A stretch of DNA of 64,000 nt from Ficedula albicollis (lineage: Eukaryota; Chordata; Aves; Passeriformes; Muscicapidae). The position numbers and the translations under genes were made by a program. The stretch spans positions 12,733,676-12,797,675 of the forward strand of contig NC_021683.1 of NCBI RefSeq assembly GCF_000247815.1. The letters run 5' to 3'. Of this stretch, positions 24,001-37,600 are shown piece by piece. Each line of letters opens with the position of its first letter. The stretch's first letter is position 1. The notes below the pieces were generated by a model. The model was not told the DNA's origin and did no database searches. It saw only the letters and a program-made list of their open reading frames with translations.

Positions 24001-27000
24001 CAGGAATGAGATAGTGAGAACAAGAAAAAAAAGTGAACTCTGTCGCTTGAGTATTTGAACTCTTTCTATTGTAGAAATCTATAGACTGTGAAAATCTTGA
24101 CTGATAAGTTTGTATTCAATCAAGGATTAAGGAAATACATTTTTCAGGATCTTACTATAGAGCCAAGAGACTGAAAGAAGCCCATATTCTAGCTCTCTAA
24201 CAGAATCTTACAGAGCTATGTGTCAAACCAAGCTAAATAAAATATTCATTATTATTTGCCAAAGAATGTTTCATTCCCTCATAGTTCTGCTTTCTTTTTC
24301 CCCTCTTACTTTCCCCTTGTGCTTGAGGAGTTACAGTTCTGTTTGGTATATTCTCATATGTACAGTGCAGCACTATACGTGACAGTAATTAAATAAAAAT
24401 AAAGAGTAAGCAAACATTACTGCAAAAAGGCAGAACCAAAACCAAAGTTTCAATGATATTAGAGCTGGAAAAAAACCACTTTGAATTCCCTAGCAATGAT
24501 ACAACAATCCCCCAGCAACAATGCAGCAGACAAACATTTGCCAGTGTTTGGGCAATAAAAAATAAAACTGGATAATATCTGTGAAAATACAACAATTACA
24601 AAAATGTATTTCTTTACATATGCTAAATGTATGAAAAACTCCTCTGATATCTTCCTCTGTTTGCATCTCTGGTCAGCTCTGGTTTTTCTCTAGATAGGTC
24701 TGCATGCTTTTTGTGATGTAAAAATCAAGGAAAGTTATGATTTCAATTTAGTAATCTGGTAGAATTTAAGTTGATCTGGTCCACTTTATCTTCAAGGAGT
24801 TTAATGGTTTGATGCACTGATCTGGCTCCAAAAGTAGACACAGAAGTCTGAAACAGTTTACTGACACAGTTACTTTTTAAAGAAATGAATAGTTGCTCCC
24901 ATTCTAAAACAATTATTTAGATAGTTCTCCTTCATCTTTTATTTCTCTACATGTGGAATTTAACCTCTTTTGCACACAATGCAGAGCAGCATGACTAACT
25001 GATATAATGTATAGGAAATGACTTGTGGAGCTAAAGCAAACAGTTGATGTGCTTACAAGATAAGTGTCAGGTTGCGGAAATAGCAAATAACAATGACACA
25101 ATTCCCTCCTCTCAAAGTATGTGCACAGTGCAAAGACCTGCTGCTAATTTTCACTCAGCAAGGGGGGATGCCACTGGCCTTTTGTTACACAGAGAAGCCA
25201 GTGATGTCATTTGGCTTTGTGCTGCAGAGTCTGCTGCCTATCGGCCTCTGAGAAGATTTTTCCCAGCTAAAAGTAGCACTCTGCCAGGCAGAATTAAACA
25301 ATTCCACATGAATCCTTCCTCCAGGCTATTATTTTGTTCATATGTATCAGAATCTATGGTTGAACAAAGTATTCTATGCAGTAAAATATCATTGGCATCG
25401 ACATGGGTTTTGCACTCTTTGGACTAATTCTCTGGCTCCTTTACCAGTAAATGCCCTTATTAGGCATGGAAAAAGATGCCTTAGGTTTTACTTATTAAAG
25501 CAGTCCCAGGAATATTGCTAGTCCAATTTGCTTTATACAAGAATTTTAGATCAAAATATGCTTTGCATCAAAACATAAGAGCATCACTTCCAACAGAACA
25601 AAATTAGGCCTAGACAAAAAACATTTTCTTAACTTTTATTTTTCTTTTCATTTCAAAGCAATTTATTTTAACACTTCCTGTGAGGCAGCAAAGTGCAGAC
25701 TTTGTAGCAAAGTCAAGGACAGAAAGTAAAGGCAAGGCTTTTTCTGTGCTAGCATTTGTTCTTTTTTATAGGGGATCAGCATAAACTTTACTCACACTGG
25801 CTTTTTCTATTCCCAGAATTTCCAGTTCAGCTTTCATGGAGGCTGTCAGAGGGTTCCCCATTTCCAGGGAACAACAATGAGATGCAGTAATTAGATATGG
25901 CAGTGCTGCTCTGTGAGTTTATCCCAACTTGTCACTGCTGGCTACTGTTTCCCCTCATTAATTCCATCACACTGGCTGGTGGCCACTGGTTTGACGTGCC
26001 CTGTCTGAGCAGAAATTACTGTTCTTCTCTCAGTGGCTAGTCCCTCATTCCTTACACACTTGGGCAGCTCTGCTGCAATCAGCAGCACTGCTCATGTGCA
26101 TCAGACCTGCCTGAGGATCCTTTAATAAGCCAACATGAAATAAGGGAGCATGTGGTAACTGAGCTCATGTCATTAGTTTGCATTGTCAGCTCTGTACAGG
26201 GTAATAGCATGTGTGGAACTGTAGCCAGAAAATTGCATCCAGCCAACAATGATCACAAAAAGAAGAGTTGTCATGGAAAGGTGACAAGCACGTGGCCAAG
26301 AGAAGAAAAAGATTGGCCAAACACCTACATAAGAATCCATGCTAATTCCTACAGTGCTGTTGATTTACTGAACAGCAAAATACTTTGAAAATTACCATCA
26401 GAAATGTTATTGGGAGAAATCAGCTCAGATGGCAGATCTGAAAAAATGCAGATCAGCAGAAAACAGGACAAAACCATTTTCAGACTATCAGATTGTAAAG
26501 TCTGTTAACATCCACTTGCCCAAACACTCCTGGAACAGCACTAGCTCACATAGGCTCATATAAAATAACCTCAGAAGCAGGATTGTCTTAACACATCCCC
26601 TTACACTCACTCTTAGACAAAAAAGAGGACAGCATGATTTAGACTATCCCTAAAGAACAGCAGGCTTTGGGGTGCAGTGTGCTTGAACTGAAGTTTTACC
26701 TTCAGATCCTTATCAAATATAATTGAGAAAACTGGTATCAAGCACATCAATATTAGTCATAATTTATACACATATAAACACATGTAAACCTGGATGTGTT
26801 AAATATTAGGGATCATTAGTAACTTTAGAATACTAAATAGAATACTAATTTAGATATAGATACATATTGGAATACTAATATGCATATGGATGTTGTTTGA
26901 TAAAATAAAATTTTAAATTCTCTTTGAAAAAAAACCCCTGACAATTTAACTTACCATCTTAAAAAACTGGTAAGACTTTGTCTGGGCATTCAAATTATAA

Positions 27001-30000
27001 TGATTGTTTTCAATGATGAGATGTGTTAAGTTTTGATTATCAATTTAAATAATATTTGAGCATATGTGGTTAATTCAGAGATTCTTCTGGTTCTTTAACT
27101 GAACAACATGTTGATCTTTGTGCTGCAATGTAAATGATCGTATTTTTGTAAAGTTTTTTGTATTTACGTCAAGAGGAAACTGCATTTCAATGATGGGTGA
27201 AAAGTAATTCCTGTGTGGACTATAAAGCACCTAAAAAGCAATGAGCTGCAGAAGGGTTACAGTCACTTGAAAACAGAAACTTAAGGGAGGAGATTTTCTC
27301 ATCCCATGATCTTCTTGGGTCTGCTGTTAGCACATTCCTCTGGTTTTGAACCTGTAGGAAATATTGTATTTCTAAACCAGATTATGTTCCTTTTCTTCTC
27401 TATATTTCATCTTTTTTTAAAAAAACTGTCACCTTAAAAGTATATATAATACCCAAATATTAGCAGATTTCTGTCCAGCTGGGATTGTCAGTCATGTCAG
27501 AATAAGCCCTTCAGTAAGAACCACAAGTCCAACCTTATCCACAGTAGTCTGCTTCTGCTGATAACCTGCTGCCTGCCTTTGCAGGGAACCCACTCCCTTT
27601 GACATCCCAGGTTCTAGGAATCTGCTAACCATCGAGGCTGCAAGGATTCTTCAGGGCTGAAGGAAAATCTGCAAGCCATTTTCCTAACCTGGTGAGGCAG
27701 GTCAGTAAGACAATAAAAGAAAAAATGAAAGAAACTAAAATAAATAGCTTTTGACATCCAGTGCCATAAAAGCAAAATAGTTTAAAACTTGGCATCATAT
27801 AGAAGTTAGCTAATTACAGTGGCGCCATTCGTGATGATATAATTAACTGTATGTCTGCATTTCTATTATAAACTCCTATTTTCAGAGGTTTATGATACAG
27901 CTTTAAAAATCTGCTCTGGCCAGAGACTTGGCATGCTAAATCTCACCCTGGAAGCAACTTTTTCCCTCCAAAACTGAAGAAAAAAAGCCTGCTGAGTTTT
28001 GAGGTAGTTTTTTTTGTTGTTGTTGTTTTTGGATTTTGTTTTAAAGCTTATAATAAGATAATAAAATTAACCACATTGAAATAGCGTTCTTTATGCACTC
28101 AAAGACTTTGGGGCTTTAAAACACAAATTTTGTCCTAAGTTGTGTGATTTAGTGATAAAAGCCCCTCCCATAGTTCATTTTTGGAAATGCTACTGTGCTT
28201 CACAAAGTCTAAGCCAGGGACATGTCCAAAAATTATACACTTCTAACAAGGACCTGCTGTTAGACCAGCTCCTGCACTTAAAACATCCTGACATCTCATT
28301 CCCAACTGGCTCTTCTTTTCCTCCTGAATGCTGTATGGCTGCCAAAAAGCTGACCTTACAGCAATGGAATTGAGGTCCCTTACTTGCATTCGGCAAACTT
28401 AGCATTGATTCCTTACGGAAAGGGAAGAAACACCCTGCAGCAAGCAAAAGCCACCTGCTACCTGGAAGTGGGCAGGTCAGACACAAGCACAGTGCTTAGG
28501 GCTGTCCCAGAACAGGGAAGTTTTCAGGTGCAGTGGTACTGGGACAGTCCATCCCTGGGCTGATGAGCTGCTCTGAAGTGGGATGGTTCTCTGGATGACT
28601 TTGAGGTGGTCATTTGATGAATCTCCCAATGCACACATTATCTCCCTGAGATAAACACACTGAAACTGAACTGTTACAGAATGAAAGTCTACAGAGATAT
28701 ACAGAAATTTGGTGTTTACCCTGAGCTGAATAATCAGAGAATTTACCATGATTAAAGGAAACATCACTCAGATTCGCAGAGTTATAGCTAAGGAATAAAA
28801 TACTCTATACATCTGCTCCACAGTACTTATTCAAAACTACTTTTTTTTCCTTTTTTTTTTTTTAAATCTATTTTAAATTCATTTTATTTACTTATGTACA
28901 CTACTAACAAAATCCCTTAGGTAAAGATTTGGCATCATCACTAAAATCCTAATTGCCAACAATATACTGGAAACTTTAATGTGATCTACAGAAAATAGTT
29001 TCCTTCCCCTGTTGCCACTTTGGAATGTTCTGCTCTTACTATTCTGCTGCTTTCTTTCAGCCTGAATAAGTTATTGTTTATTCCTTTGACTCTCTCAGAA
29101 TGTGAAATTTTTTTAGAGCCAAAATATTTGGAAATCAAAAGGAGAGTTTTAATTGCCTTATCAGTCAGACTGGAGGACTCTTTGTCCCAGTGGTACACAA
29201 AAAGGTAGTTTCTTCCTTTCTCTATTGAGCTAGTTAGTCTTCCCTCAGAGTTCTCTCTTTTGGGACATGGCTTTTAATCCAAAAGAATATGAAGAGACAC
29301 TTGCAACGAAACAGTGAAGCACTACTTTTCCTCATCTTGCTTTCCTCCTAATACCACAACACGCTTTGTTTAGACAGTGTTTCTGCAACCTTGGTCTGCA
29401 TAACAACATTACACAGCTAAAAGTTTCCTTCGCAGAAAATACCCTTCAAATACTTTCCAGATTAAAAATTATACTGGCTCTCTCCAGGAGGCCAAACATC
29501 GTTTTTGAAATGCCACATGTACATTCTGCACTAACTCCAGTGGTGGAGGTCCCTCTACTGTGTCCCTCTGCTCTGTATCTCAGGATATAAGGTCTTAGGA
29601 AAAAAGGTAAAGCCATCCCTATAGCACAAATACACAGAAAACACAAATCTGGAAGTAACACCATGCATATTTCATCCTTGACAAGAAAAGCTAAGGAGCA
29701 AGTAAAGAAATATAACATGATATCTTACTGCTTATGGTAACTATAATACAGCTGAGAGCACGTTCCTAAGAGCAAACCTTGCTTAAATATTTGGAAAATT
29801 AGTGTGGCTAGAGCCCTGGCATCTGGTGACAGCATTCATGATGGAGTTGTTAGAATTCATAAACACTCAAGTGCAGCCAAAGCTCTGACTACTCTGGGGA
29901 CTTTTGCCAAGGCAGAGAAGTTTTCCTTCCCTTGCTGATAAGGTTATGGAGGGAATATAAACTGCATGTTTGTACATGAATCATTGTGATTCCTCAGGAT

Positions 30001-32286
30001 ATCAAGAGGGCCCACGCCAGAGCTTTTCTCTCTCAGGTCACCAAGGTTGCACATCCTTCCCAAGCCAGTCTCTGCAGTTCACAGGCTGGGCACAGGCTGA
30101 ACCAGACCCCACCACGCTGGCACAGCACAGCTTCCCAGACAGTTCAGCTCAGGCACCTAGAATACCCAGATATCTAAAAACAGTTAAGGATATACTGCCC
30201 TTTAAGCTCATGGTCAAGTCCACCATGATGATTTAATCTGTGGGTGCTCCAGGTGGGGAACCCCTGCACAGTCACAGGTATTCCCTGGGAGTGCCTGTGC
30301 CTGAGGCAGGCTGCTGCAGTGCTTCCAGCACCCAGGAGAGCCCCACACCTGGGGGAGTGCCAGGGGGATTGAGCAAAACACAAACCACCAAAAGAACTTA
30401 AATGCAAACTCTCCTCACAGTTACCATGGACAGAACTACCAGCAGCTAATTCCCTGTCTGTGCATGCCAAGAGATCAGTAAATGAGGGTGATGGAGGATT
30501 AGACTCTGTTCTTAATTAAGCAATGTATATTGGGGTAGTTCCTCTAAAGTGAATGTAGTTATACTGTATTTATTTTGGTGTAAATGAAATCAGAATCTGA
30601 CTATTTGCAGTGCAGCACAATAAAAGACTAAATTAAGTCTTCAGTAAGCCCCAAGCCTCCTAGAATTATTTCAGTGACTGTCTAACCTGTGAATGACCCA
30701 GCCAAGTACTATTTTCCAAACATTAATGTAAACATGTAGCAGGCAACATAAAACAGCCAACAGTAAAAACCTGTAGGGAAGATAACTATCTCCTCCTTTG
30801 TCTGAATTATTTCTCTTCCACTGTGATTTTATCTTCACTGCATCCTACTTTTATATAAAAAGAATTTTGTAAACTATGTATTATAAAATGGAGCAGATGA
30901 AGGGGTGTTTATATGAATTATATTTGCATTTCTGCATAAGTTTGATATGTAAGTCCAAGCTTACCCAAACTACTGATAATTATATTTTAGATACAATTAG
31001 AGTTTAAACAGAGATGCCCAGGAATATTATCACAATGTGTTTTCAGATGAAAATGCCATTACACTAAAAATTCAAAAGCCCAAAAATAAAATCTGGTCAA
31101 ACAAGGAGGGAAAAACAGAAGACAGGTAAGGAAATGAGAAGAACATATCTTCAAATGAGAAAATTCCCTTTTTCAGATTTTCAAAAAGGGATATTAAACT
31201 GACTTTATAACATTGAAAGTCTTCAAATGAAACTGGAATGTCTCAATAGACTCACTCCAAATTTCTGGGAGATTTTACATTTGAATAATATTTAAATTAG
31301 CTTTTCATCTAAGAAAAATATTAAATCTTGAAAATTCTCTGGAGTTAGGGCAATGATGGTGTGCCCATCAATACTGCTGATCTGCTGCTCAGAACATCAA
31401 TGTCACCTTGCACTGCAGCACCAGCAGTGGTCCACGCCTGAGGCTTTTCTCAAAACTTGAACAATAGTTAGAATGTTCGGGTAGGATTTATTTTTTAAAG
31501 AAAACAGATTTTTTTTTTTAAAGCAAGATGATATTTTCCCAAAATTTTTGCAAATCTAGACCTGCCCTTAAATTTGAATATTTTAATTGAAAATATCACT
31601 ATGATGTAGTCCTAATATAGAATTTTCATCCTTTTTCTATGGCTCAGAAATTTTAGCAATTGCTCTAGCTAAAAGGATATAATGAATACATTAATCTTAG
31701 CAAAGGGGTTTAGTTTTCTGGAGTGAAATTTTATTAAGTAACATTCAAAGCTAATATAGACATGAAATCAATAAAGTTAGATAATTTAAAATTTACATGT
31801 TTCTTTCTGAATGAGATATTAACATAAAATATCAGCACTGGTATTTAAATGAATATCCAAGGTACTTCCAATGGAGATTTCAGAATGCAGAAGATTTTTC
31901 AGGTTTTCCATTCTGAGAAAATTCTTCTTTATTGCAAGCTCTATTGAAAAGTCACTTATTTCCCACTGGATATAAAAATTAGTCTAATTTTCCTTGAGAA
32001 AGGGTTTGTGATAAGCTGTTCTCTGTGACCACTGCTGCCCTGCCCCAGTACTATTAAATTCTTTGTGTGGGGAGCTGTCAGGATGTCTCTTGGAGAAGTC
32101 AATGATTAGGGGGCTTTTTTCTGAGCCTTTATTTCCATCTCCCATGGAAAGAAATAAGGAAATAATAAATTCTATAACTCTATAAAATCCCGTGGCTTGG
32201 CTGCAGCGGGCATTACCTGAAGGCATTACCTTCTCATGCTTTAATTGAGCAGGCACTCTATTTGATTTACATCATGCTCAGTTAAA

Positions 32287-32570
32287 ATGACAAGCAGAGC
32301 TCAGTTAGTGCCCGCAGCGCTGCGGCCGGGGCTGTCTGTGCAGTCACACCCCAACTGGGACAGGGCTGCCCCAAACCTGTCCCCTCTGCTGCCAAAGGGA
32401 CACCCACGGGAGCAGGGCCCGGCTGAGGCAGGGACACATCACCCTCCAGCTGGGCTTGGGCTTAGCCTGTGTCTCTCTGGAGGAAAATCACCCTGGTTGC
32501 TGTGCCCGGGTGTCACCAGGGCAGCAGCAGTGTCTGGAAGCCTTTGCGGGGTGGTGATTCCAGGATGATT
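32287..32570. other. GC-rich patch left of the LTR
   Basis: The local GC content is clearly above the surrounding sequence, with several CpGs (for example around 32318-32330) in otherwise CpG-poor DNA. Open frames here follow from GC richness and show no domain. It may be a small CpG-enriched regulatory patch, but no core promoter motif is evident. Confidence 0.35.
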
Positions 32571-32654
32571 TTTTGCCTTTTCTTTTGTACACCTTTTATG
32601 TATTTTTATGTATTCTCAGTACTCTTAGCATACATATTTGTAATTCCTTGAGTC

Positions 32655-33027
32655 TGATAACTTAGCCTAGTCCTAGTCTTCTCTTAGGCCAGGAGACCAA
32701 ACATCCTGAAGGCTTTGCAGCTGGAGGCCAGAAAGCCCTGAGCTTGGGATACCAAGGTCCTCTCCAGAACATATCCTGTAAATCAGAGATTTGGCCATCA
32801 GGGGGGAATTCCACAGATGGGAGAATATCACACCATTCATCCAAGCCTCTCATTGGGACTGTTAGATATGCCAATTTCTGTAAGGTCTATAAATTGTGTA
32901 CATGATCTATCAGGGTGTGCATTGTGGTGCATCCCACCTTGGTGAAGCACTGCACCATAAGAATCCTTATTAAAATACTAAGTAAAACCCCTTATACCTT
33001 AACCATGTCTGGCTCTCAATTTTTTCA
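32655..33027 (+). mobile_element. Probable solo LTR of an endogenous retrovirus
   Basis: The roughly 370-bp segment has LTR-like organisation. It has a TG start (32655), an AT-rich TATA-like box (TCTATAAATTG at about 32887) and an AATAAA-like site (TTATTAAAATACTAAG at about 32966). A short R/U5-like tail (GTCTGGCTCTCAATTTTTTC) ends in CA at 33027. The layout and several phrases resemble avian ERV LTRs as I recall them. No gag, pol or env coding sequence lies on either side within the window, so it would be a solo LTR. The flanks GAGTC and GAGCA agree in only three of five bases, so target-site duplication is not demonstrated. The boundaries are provisional. Confidence 0.45.
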
Positions 33028-33330
33028 GAGCAGGAAAAGGCATCAGTGACACTGCAGGGGGCGTGCAGGCAGTGCCACTCACAGGCCCTGGGGCTGCTCG
33101 GGTGCGTGGGGACCTGGGGACCTGCCCTGCACGGACCCCCATTCCCAGCCCCAGACACATGTGGTGCCAGCAGTGCTGTCCTGCTCTCATGTACAGCCTG
33201 CTCTTCCTCCCTAGTGGCCATCTGCCATGGAAAGCAGTGTTTGACACTAAAAAGATGTCATCTTGTCATCACGTCATCCCTGCAGGGCGGGTTCAGGCAT
33301 CCAGCCTAGGCACGGGTCACAGGGGCAAAC
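33028..33330. other. GC-rich patch right of the LTR
   Basis: This is a second GC-rich segment with a few CpGs, immediately right of the probable LTR and similar in composition to 32287-32570. Together they suggest that one GC-rich region was interrupted by the insertion. No promoter, RNA or coding feature is recognisable. Confidence 0.3.
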
Positions 33331-34598
33331 ATTAGGAGCATAAATTTGCTACTTACTCAGAGAAGAGGCGTGTGTGCACTTCAGAGCACCCAAATTTGAG
33401 ACCTGAAGCAGCACAACATACCAAAGGAGCAGTTTTCCCCCCTATGCTCTGTTCTTTTCAACCTCTGCAGTGTTTAAACTGCAGAGCTGGCTACTTTCTA
33501 AAACAAATATGGATCGAAAAGCTGACATTACATTACATTTAAGCTTATAATCAATGTTAGATAGTTGCATAGGTCTGTGCCAAGAATACACAGATTCATT
33601 TTCTTTGCATCATTACAAACACTTTAAGAGTATTATCTGTCACGGCATTTAATTTTATTTTCAACCACAATTATTATGGCCTCACTCTAAAAAAACCATA
33701 GTGCACTCTGGGAAGCATATGATGAGCTCCCAAATCAACATTCAAGTAATTTAGAAATTAAAACTTATTTAAGAACCAGCATTTAGAGTATTATTAAGGT
33801 TCTGTTCTTATTTCATACTACTCCAGCATCATGGCTTGGGAAAAGGATCCAGTCAGTTCAGTAGAATCAGTATAATGATTCCAATATTAACAAAAATGAA
33901 CAACAGGGAATATGATTTAGAGGTAGTACCTGTCAATTTTGAAAGACCATCTTTTGCCTTATGTGCACTCCTGCTGTGTGTACGTGAGAAAGAGCTTCTT
34001 TCATGTATTTCCAGATCAGTCAGAAGTATCTCCCAATACAGCTACAAGATAATGAGCCAAGCCTGCTCTGACTGCAGTCTCACAGACAGGACAGGACAGC
34101 TCTCTGTGCCCCACGGATTTCTGGAGAATCCTCAGCTCTCAGGGGACAAACAGAAAAGCAGCCAGAGCAAACAGCTTTACCTATAGGCCTACAGCTAAGG
34201 CTGTAGTATATTAATGGTTGCCACAGAAAATACGAAACTGATTATCTGCCATGAAATGAGAGGGCTGATTCTCCCCAGCTGTACACACTCCTGGCAGTGT
34301 AAAGAATCTGCCTCTTGCCTTTGCTCTCTGATCACACAAGGAAAATCTGCCTTACCTCTCTTTTCATCCTTTTTCACAACCATGACTGAGGTTGGCTATA
34401 TGATCAAGGCAAAAAGTTACAAACAGATTTATCACCTGGCTGACCCTGGGCATACTGTCAGACACCAATATGGCTGCACAAACACAAGAGTACAGTGCTC
34501 ACTTCATTGATAAATAAATCACTTCTAGCAGCTACAGTCCCACTAGTACTGCTGGCAGGTAAATTTTTGTCCAGAGAAACTCTGTTAAATATACTCAC

Positions 34599-34673
34599 CA
34601 TACACACTACTGACTTAGCCAATAGGGTTTTATAGGAATGACTGCTCCTTTTGTAATCTGCTCCTTTTAGCAG
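34599..34673 (-). CDS. Candidate internal exon (75 bp), unknown product
   Basis: On the minus strand the acceptor ACATTTCCCATTACAG and the donor TATG|GTGAGTAT are both strong. The phase-0 frame is open across all 25 codons and ends in phase 0. It begins LLKGADYKRSSHSY and ends LAKSVVCM. The phases match the exon pair at 40.2-39.7 kb, which also ends in phase 0, so it could be the next exon about 5 kb downstream. No domain was recognised. Conservation or RNA evidence would decide. Confidence 0.35.
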
Positions 34674-37600
34674 CTGTAATGGGAAATGTTCACTTCTTGG
34701 AACTATCCTTTAGCCTTGTACAACAGGAACACAGGTTTTGGTAAAATTGTCCTCAGCTTTGCAATAGGCTTTAGAATATTGAAACTATGTCAAAATTTTT
34801 GCCTCTGTGTCAAAATTTAAAATCGCCAACAACATTTGTCACTTAGTAGTACTTCTAATGGCTATGTTAGTCAGTATCTGGCATTTGGTACAGTGTATAT
34901 TGTACCATTGAGATTCTAGCACAGATTGCAGGTTACAGACATCCCACAAATGCACGTGTCGCACAAATCACATCAATGACAAAACAGGCATGTATACGAA
35001 ATTTTCACAATTTGTCTTGCTTAACTATTTTTTAAAGTTTTCGTTGACCAACCCTATTTCAACCCTCCCCTGCAATCTGCATAGATCCAGATCATCTACA
35101 GCTTGTAGTCAGAAGTTTGGAAATGCAGAGATCATAGCAAAAACCCAACTATGTCCTGTCTTGTTATGAGGCAACATTTTTAGGCATACACTTTGAGTTT
35201 ATCAAAGACAAGTAATATTAAATAGTCAAATATTAGACTCTGGTTTGTTTGTAAGTGTTCATAAAGGATAGAGGAAGAAAAAGTAACAGTTTAATATAAT
35301 TCTATCATTAGTTATACGAATGCAAAGCTGAAGAAGCTCAGGAGAAATCAGCAGAGATCTCCAGATACATTGCCATGGCTGACAACTGCATTAGGCTCAG
35401 TTGCTTACAAAGCTGAGCAGTGGCTATCATCCTCATTCAGTCACACCAGCACAGCAAGCAGCACGTTGGAAAGGAGAGCATAACTCCTTAGTGGCACATC
35501 TGTTAGGTATAGATGGCATTCATCTGAGTAGCTTTGCCAATGGATGACATGCCAAGTCCTTTATGCTAAAAGGCTTGTGCTTGATGTTAATCATTCGCTC
35601 TCTGCCAGTTAACATGTTTATCCTTCTAGGAAATACTTTGATCTATACTGGCACTTGAAATATAGCAACCAATTTTACTAGACTGGAAATGAACAAACAA
35701 GATCTTGTGTGAATTGCCAAATGGCACAGCAAAATGCAGGATGCACGTTACAAAGGGTTGCTTAGCAACTAGAAAAGGCCATGCACTCCATTTCACTATT
35801 TTGGTTTGAAATAGAAAATAAATGGCCTTATAATTGTTTGAAATACACGGAGAGCTAGAACATAATACTGCTCTGGAGAAATCTATTTGTGAGGAGTGTG
35901 TGTCATGGGAGACAGAGAGACTCTGAACTCAATATTCAATAGGTAAGTGAAGGAGAAACTGCCTTTCAGATATTTTGCCTTAAAATGTAAATGCAATGGT
36001 AGTTTAAGTTCAGTGCATGTATCCTGCTATTCAGCCAGGATTTAAAACAATTGTTTATTTTTACCTTTCATCTTCAAATGTTAAGAAGGTTCTTTTTTTT
36101 TTTGCAAATAACACTATTAGCTCATCCTCCATTTGCATGCAAGGAAGTGGAAGTTTAGAGCAGTTGGTACTTTACCCATGCAAGTTGCCAAACTATGACT
36201 ACACCACAGGCATCCTGAATCTAAGCAGTCTTAAAAAAAACAAACTAACTTCTGCATAACATATCCTCCTTCCTCCCTCTTACATAGCTCCCCTCCATGC
36301 CTGGCAGCTGGTCTTAAACAGACATATAAATAATTGCCTAGCAATACTTCATACAGGAAAAAGAGCGGTCTCTAAAAACTCCAAGCCTCCATACTTCGAA
36401 GCAGCTACTGTCTTTATATTCCAGTGTGAGAAACTGAGGCAAAGATTAAAGTGATTGTTGAAAACCACATGGGAAACCTCTTAGGATTTGACAGCAGAGT
36501 GTAAACACCTGACATTCATCTTAGTGGTACAGTCATCTCTTCTTCCACCGGTGTTCTTTCTGTACAGGGATCTAAAGCAGGTATGAGCACCCCCTGATAT
36601 TCTTTGGCCATTAAAATCCCCTTGCAAACACGGTCTCTGTGTTAGCTCCCAGCCCAGGCAGTCCTGGTGCCAAAGCCAACAGCCCAGTCTTTACTGAGCT
36701 GCAGGAACCTGCCTAACTCAGTGGGAGTTGAGCAGGAAGAGCTTTGGGGCTCAGACCTCTGTGGCAGCGTGGGACAGCCGGGTGAGCTGAGCACAAAGGG
36801 GCAGCCACTGTCAGGAGGTGTCAGCTCCTTAATCTATGTAACGTGTAAGCTGCAGCCAACAGCCTCCTGCACAATACCCCATGTGTCCACCGAAAATGGC
36901 ATTGCCCATAATTGCATTGTTTGCTTAGAAGGGACCCGAGATCCGGATCAAGTTCAACAAGATCTGTGTCATTCTAGTTAGCGCTGTTTTTCAAGCACAC
37001 CCCTTCAGTGAACAGAAAGCCCTCTGAATCCATGACCAGACTTTCAGGGCCAGATAACTGACTGTTTCGGTTTCTTTCAAGTTGTATCGCAGTAGACACA
37101 CACAGTATCCTGGATACTGGACAGATTTAAAAGTGGGAAGAAAAGGTTCCAGCACACTGGCTTTAAAAGAGAGAACAAAGTAAGTGAGGATCAGAGGGAG
37201 GAAGGCGATCGCTATGACACTAAGACAATTAATCACTGCCAGATGTTAAGGGTCACACAGCACTGCATGCTGGGAAGATCAGCAGGGGTTCTTGGACAGG
37301 GAATAGAGGGAAAAAATAACCTGTCATGTCAGTGAACTAGTCAGGGGTTTAGGGTTCCTGTCGTTTAACTATTAGTGTGCTCTTAATAAAATGACAATGC
37401 ATTGAAGAAGGGGAGGAAGATAGGGGAATTGGCAGAAAAGAGGGAGTGACAGCTTAATAATCCCTGTCTGTCAAAAGCACTAAAAATACCATCCCAAATT
37501 CAATGTTCTTACTTTTGTAATGAACGCGCCAGGGTTCCTGTTTGATTAATAGAACACTTGTTGACTGACAAGGACAAATGTGCACATGGTCTGAGCACAG

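Larger units (their letters stand above)
16101..32286. other. Long AT-rich single-copy stretch
   Basis: Noncoding by all evidence I can see, apart from candidate exons. It holds small simple repeats: a GAATACTAA motif repeated three times at 26827-26880, GTT triplets at 28015-28029 and AT-rich microsatellite-like DNA near 23100-23160. Weak minus-strand exon-like segments lie at 17732-17661 (72 bp, donor GTAAGG), 19836-19777 (60 bp, donor GTAGGT) and 20005-19964. The largest complex open frame is 21745-22194 (149 codons). It has no recognisable domain and is probably chance. Confidence 0.4.

Noticed and set aside
31080..31125. Plus-strand donor CAG|GTAAGG after an open segment
   Set aside because: The donor is strong but the upstream acceptor lacks a pyrimidine tract. 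It is probably chance.
34356..34385. 30-bp minus-strand segment with strong donor GAG|GTAAGG
   Set aside because: Its only open frame is phase 1 to 1, which does not fit the neighbouring candidates. It is too short to support.
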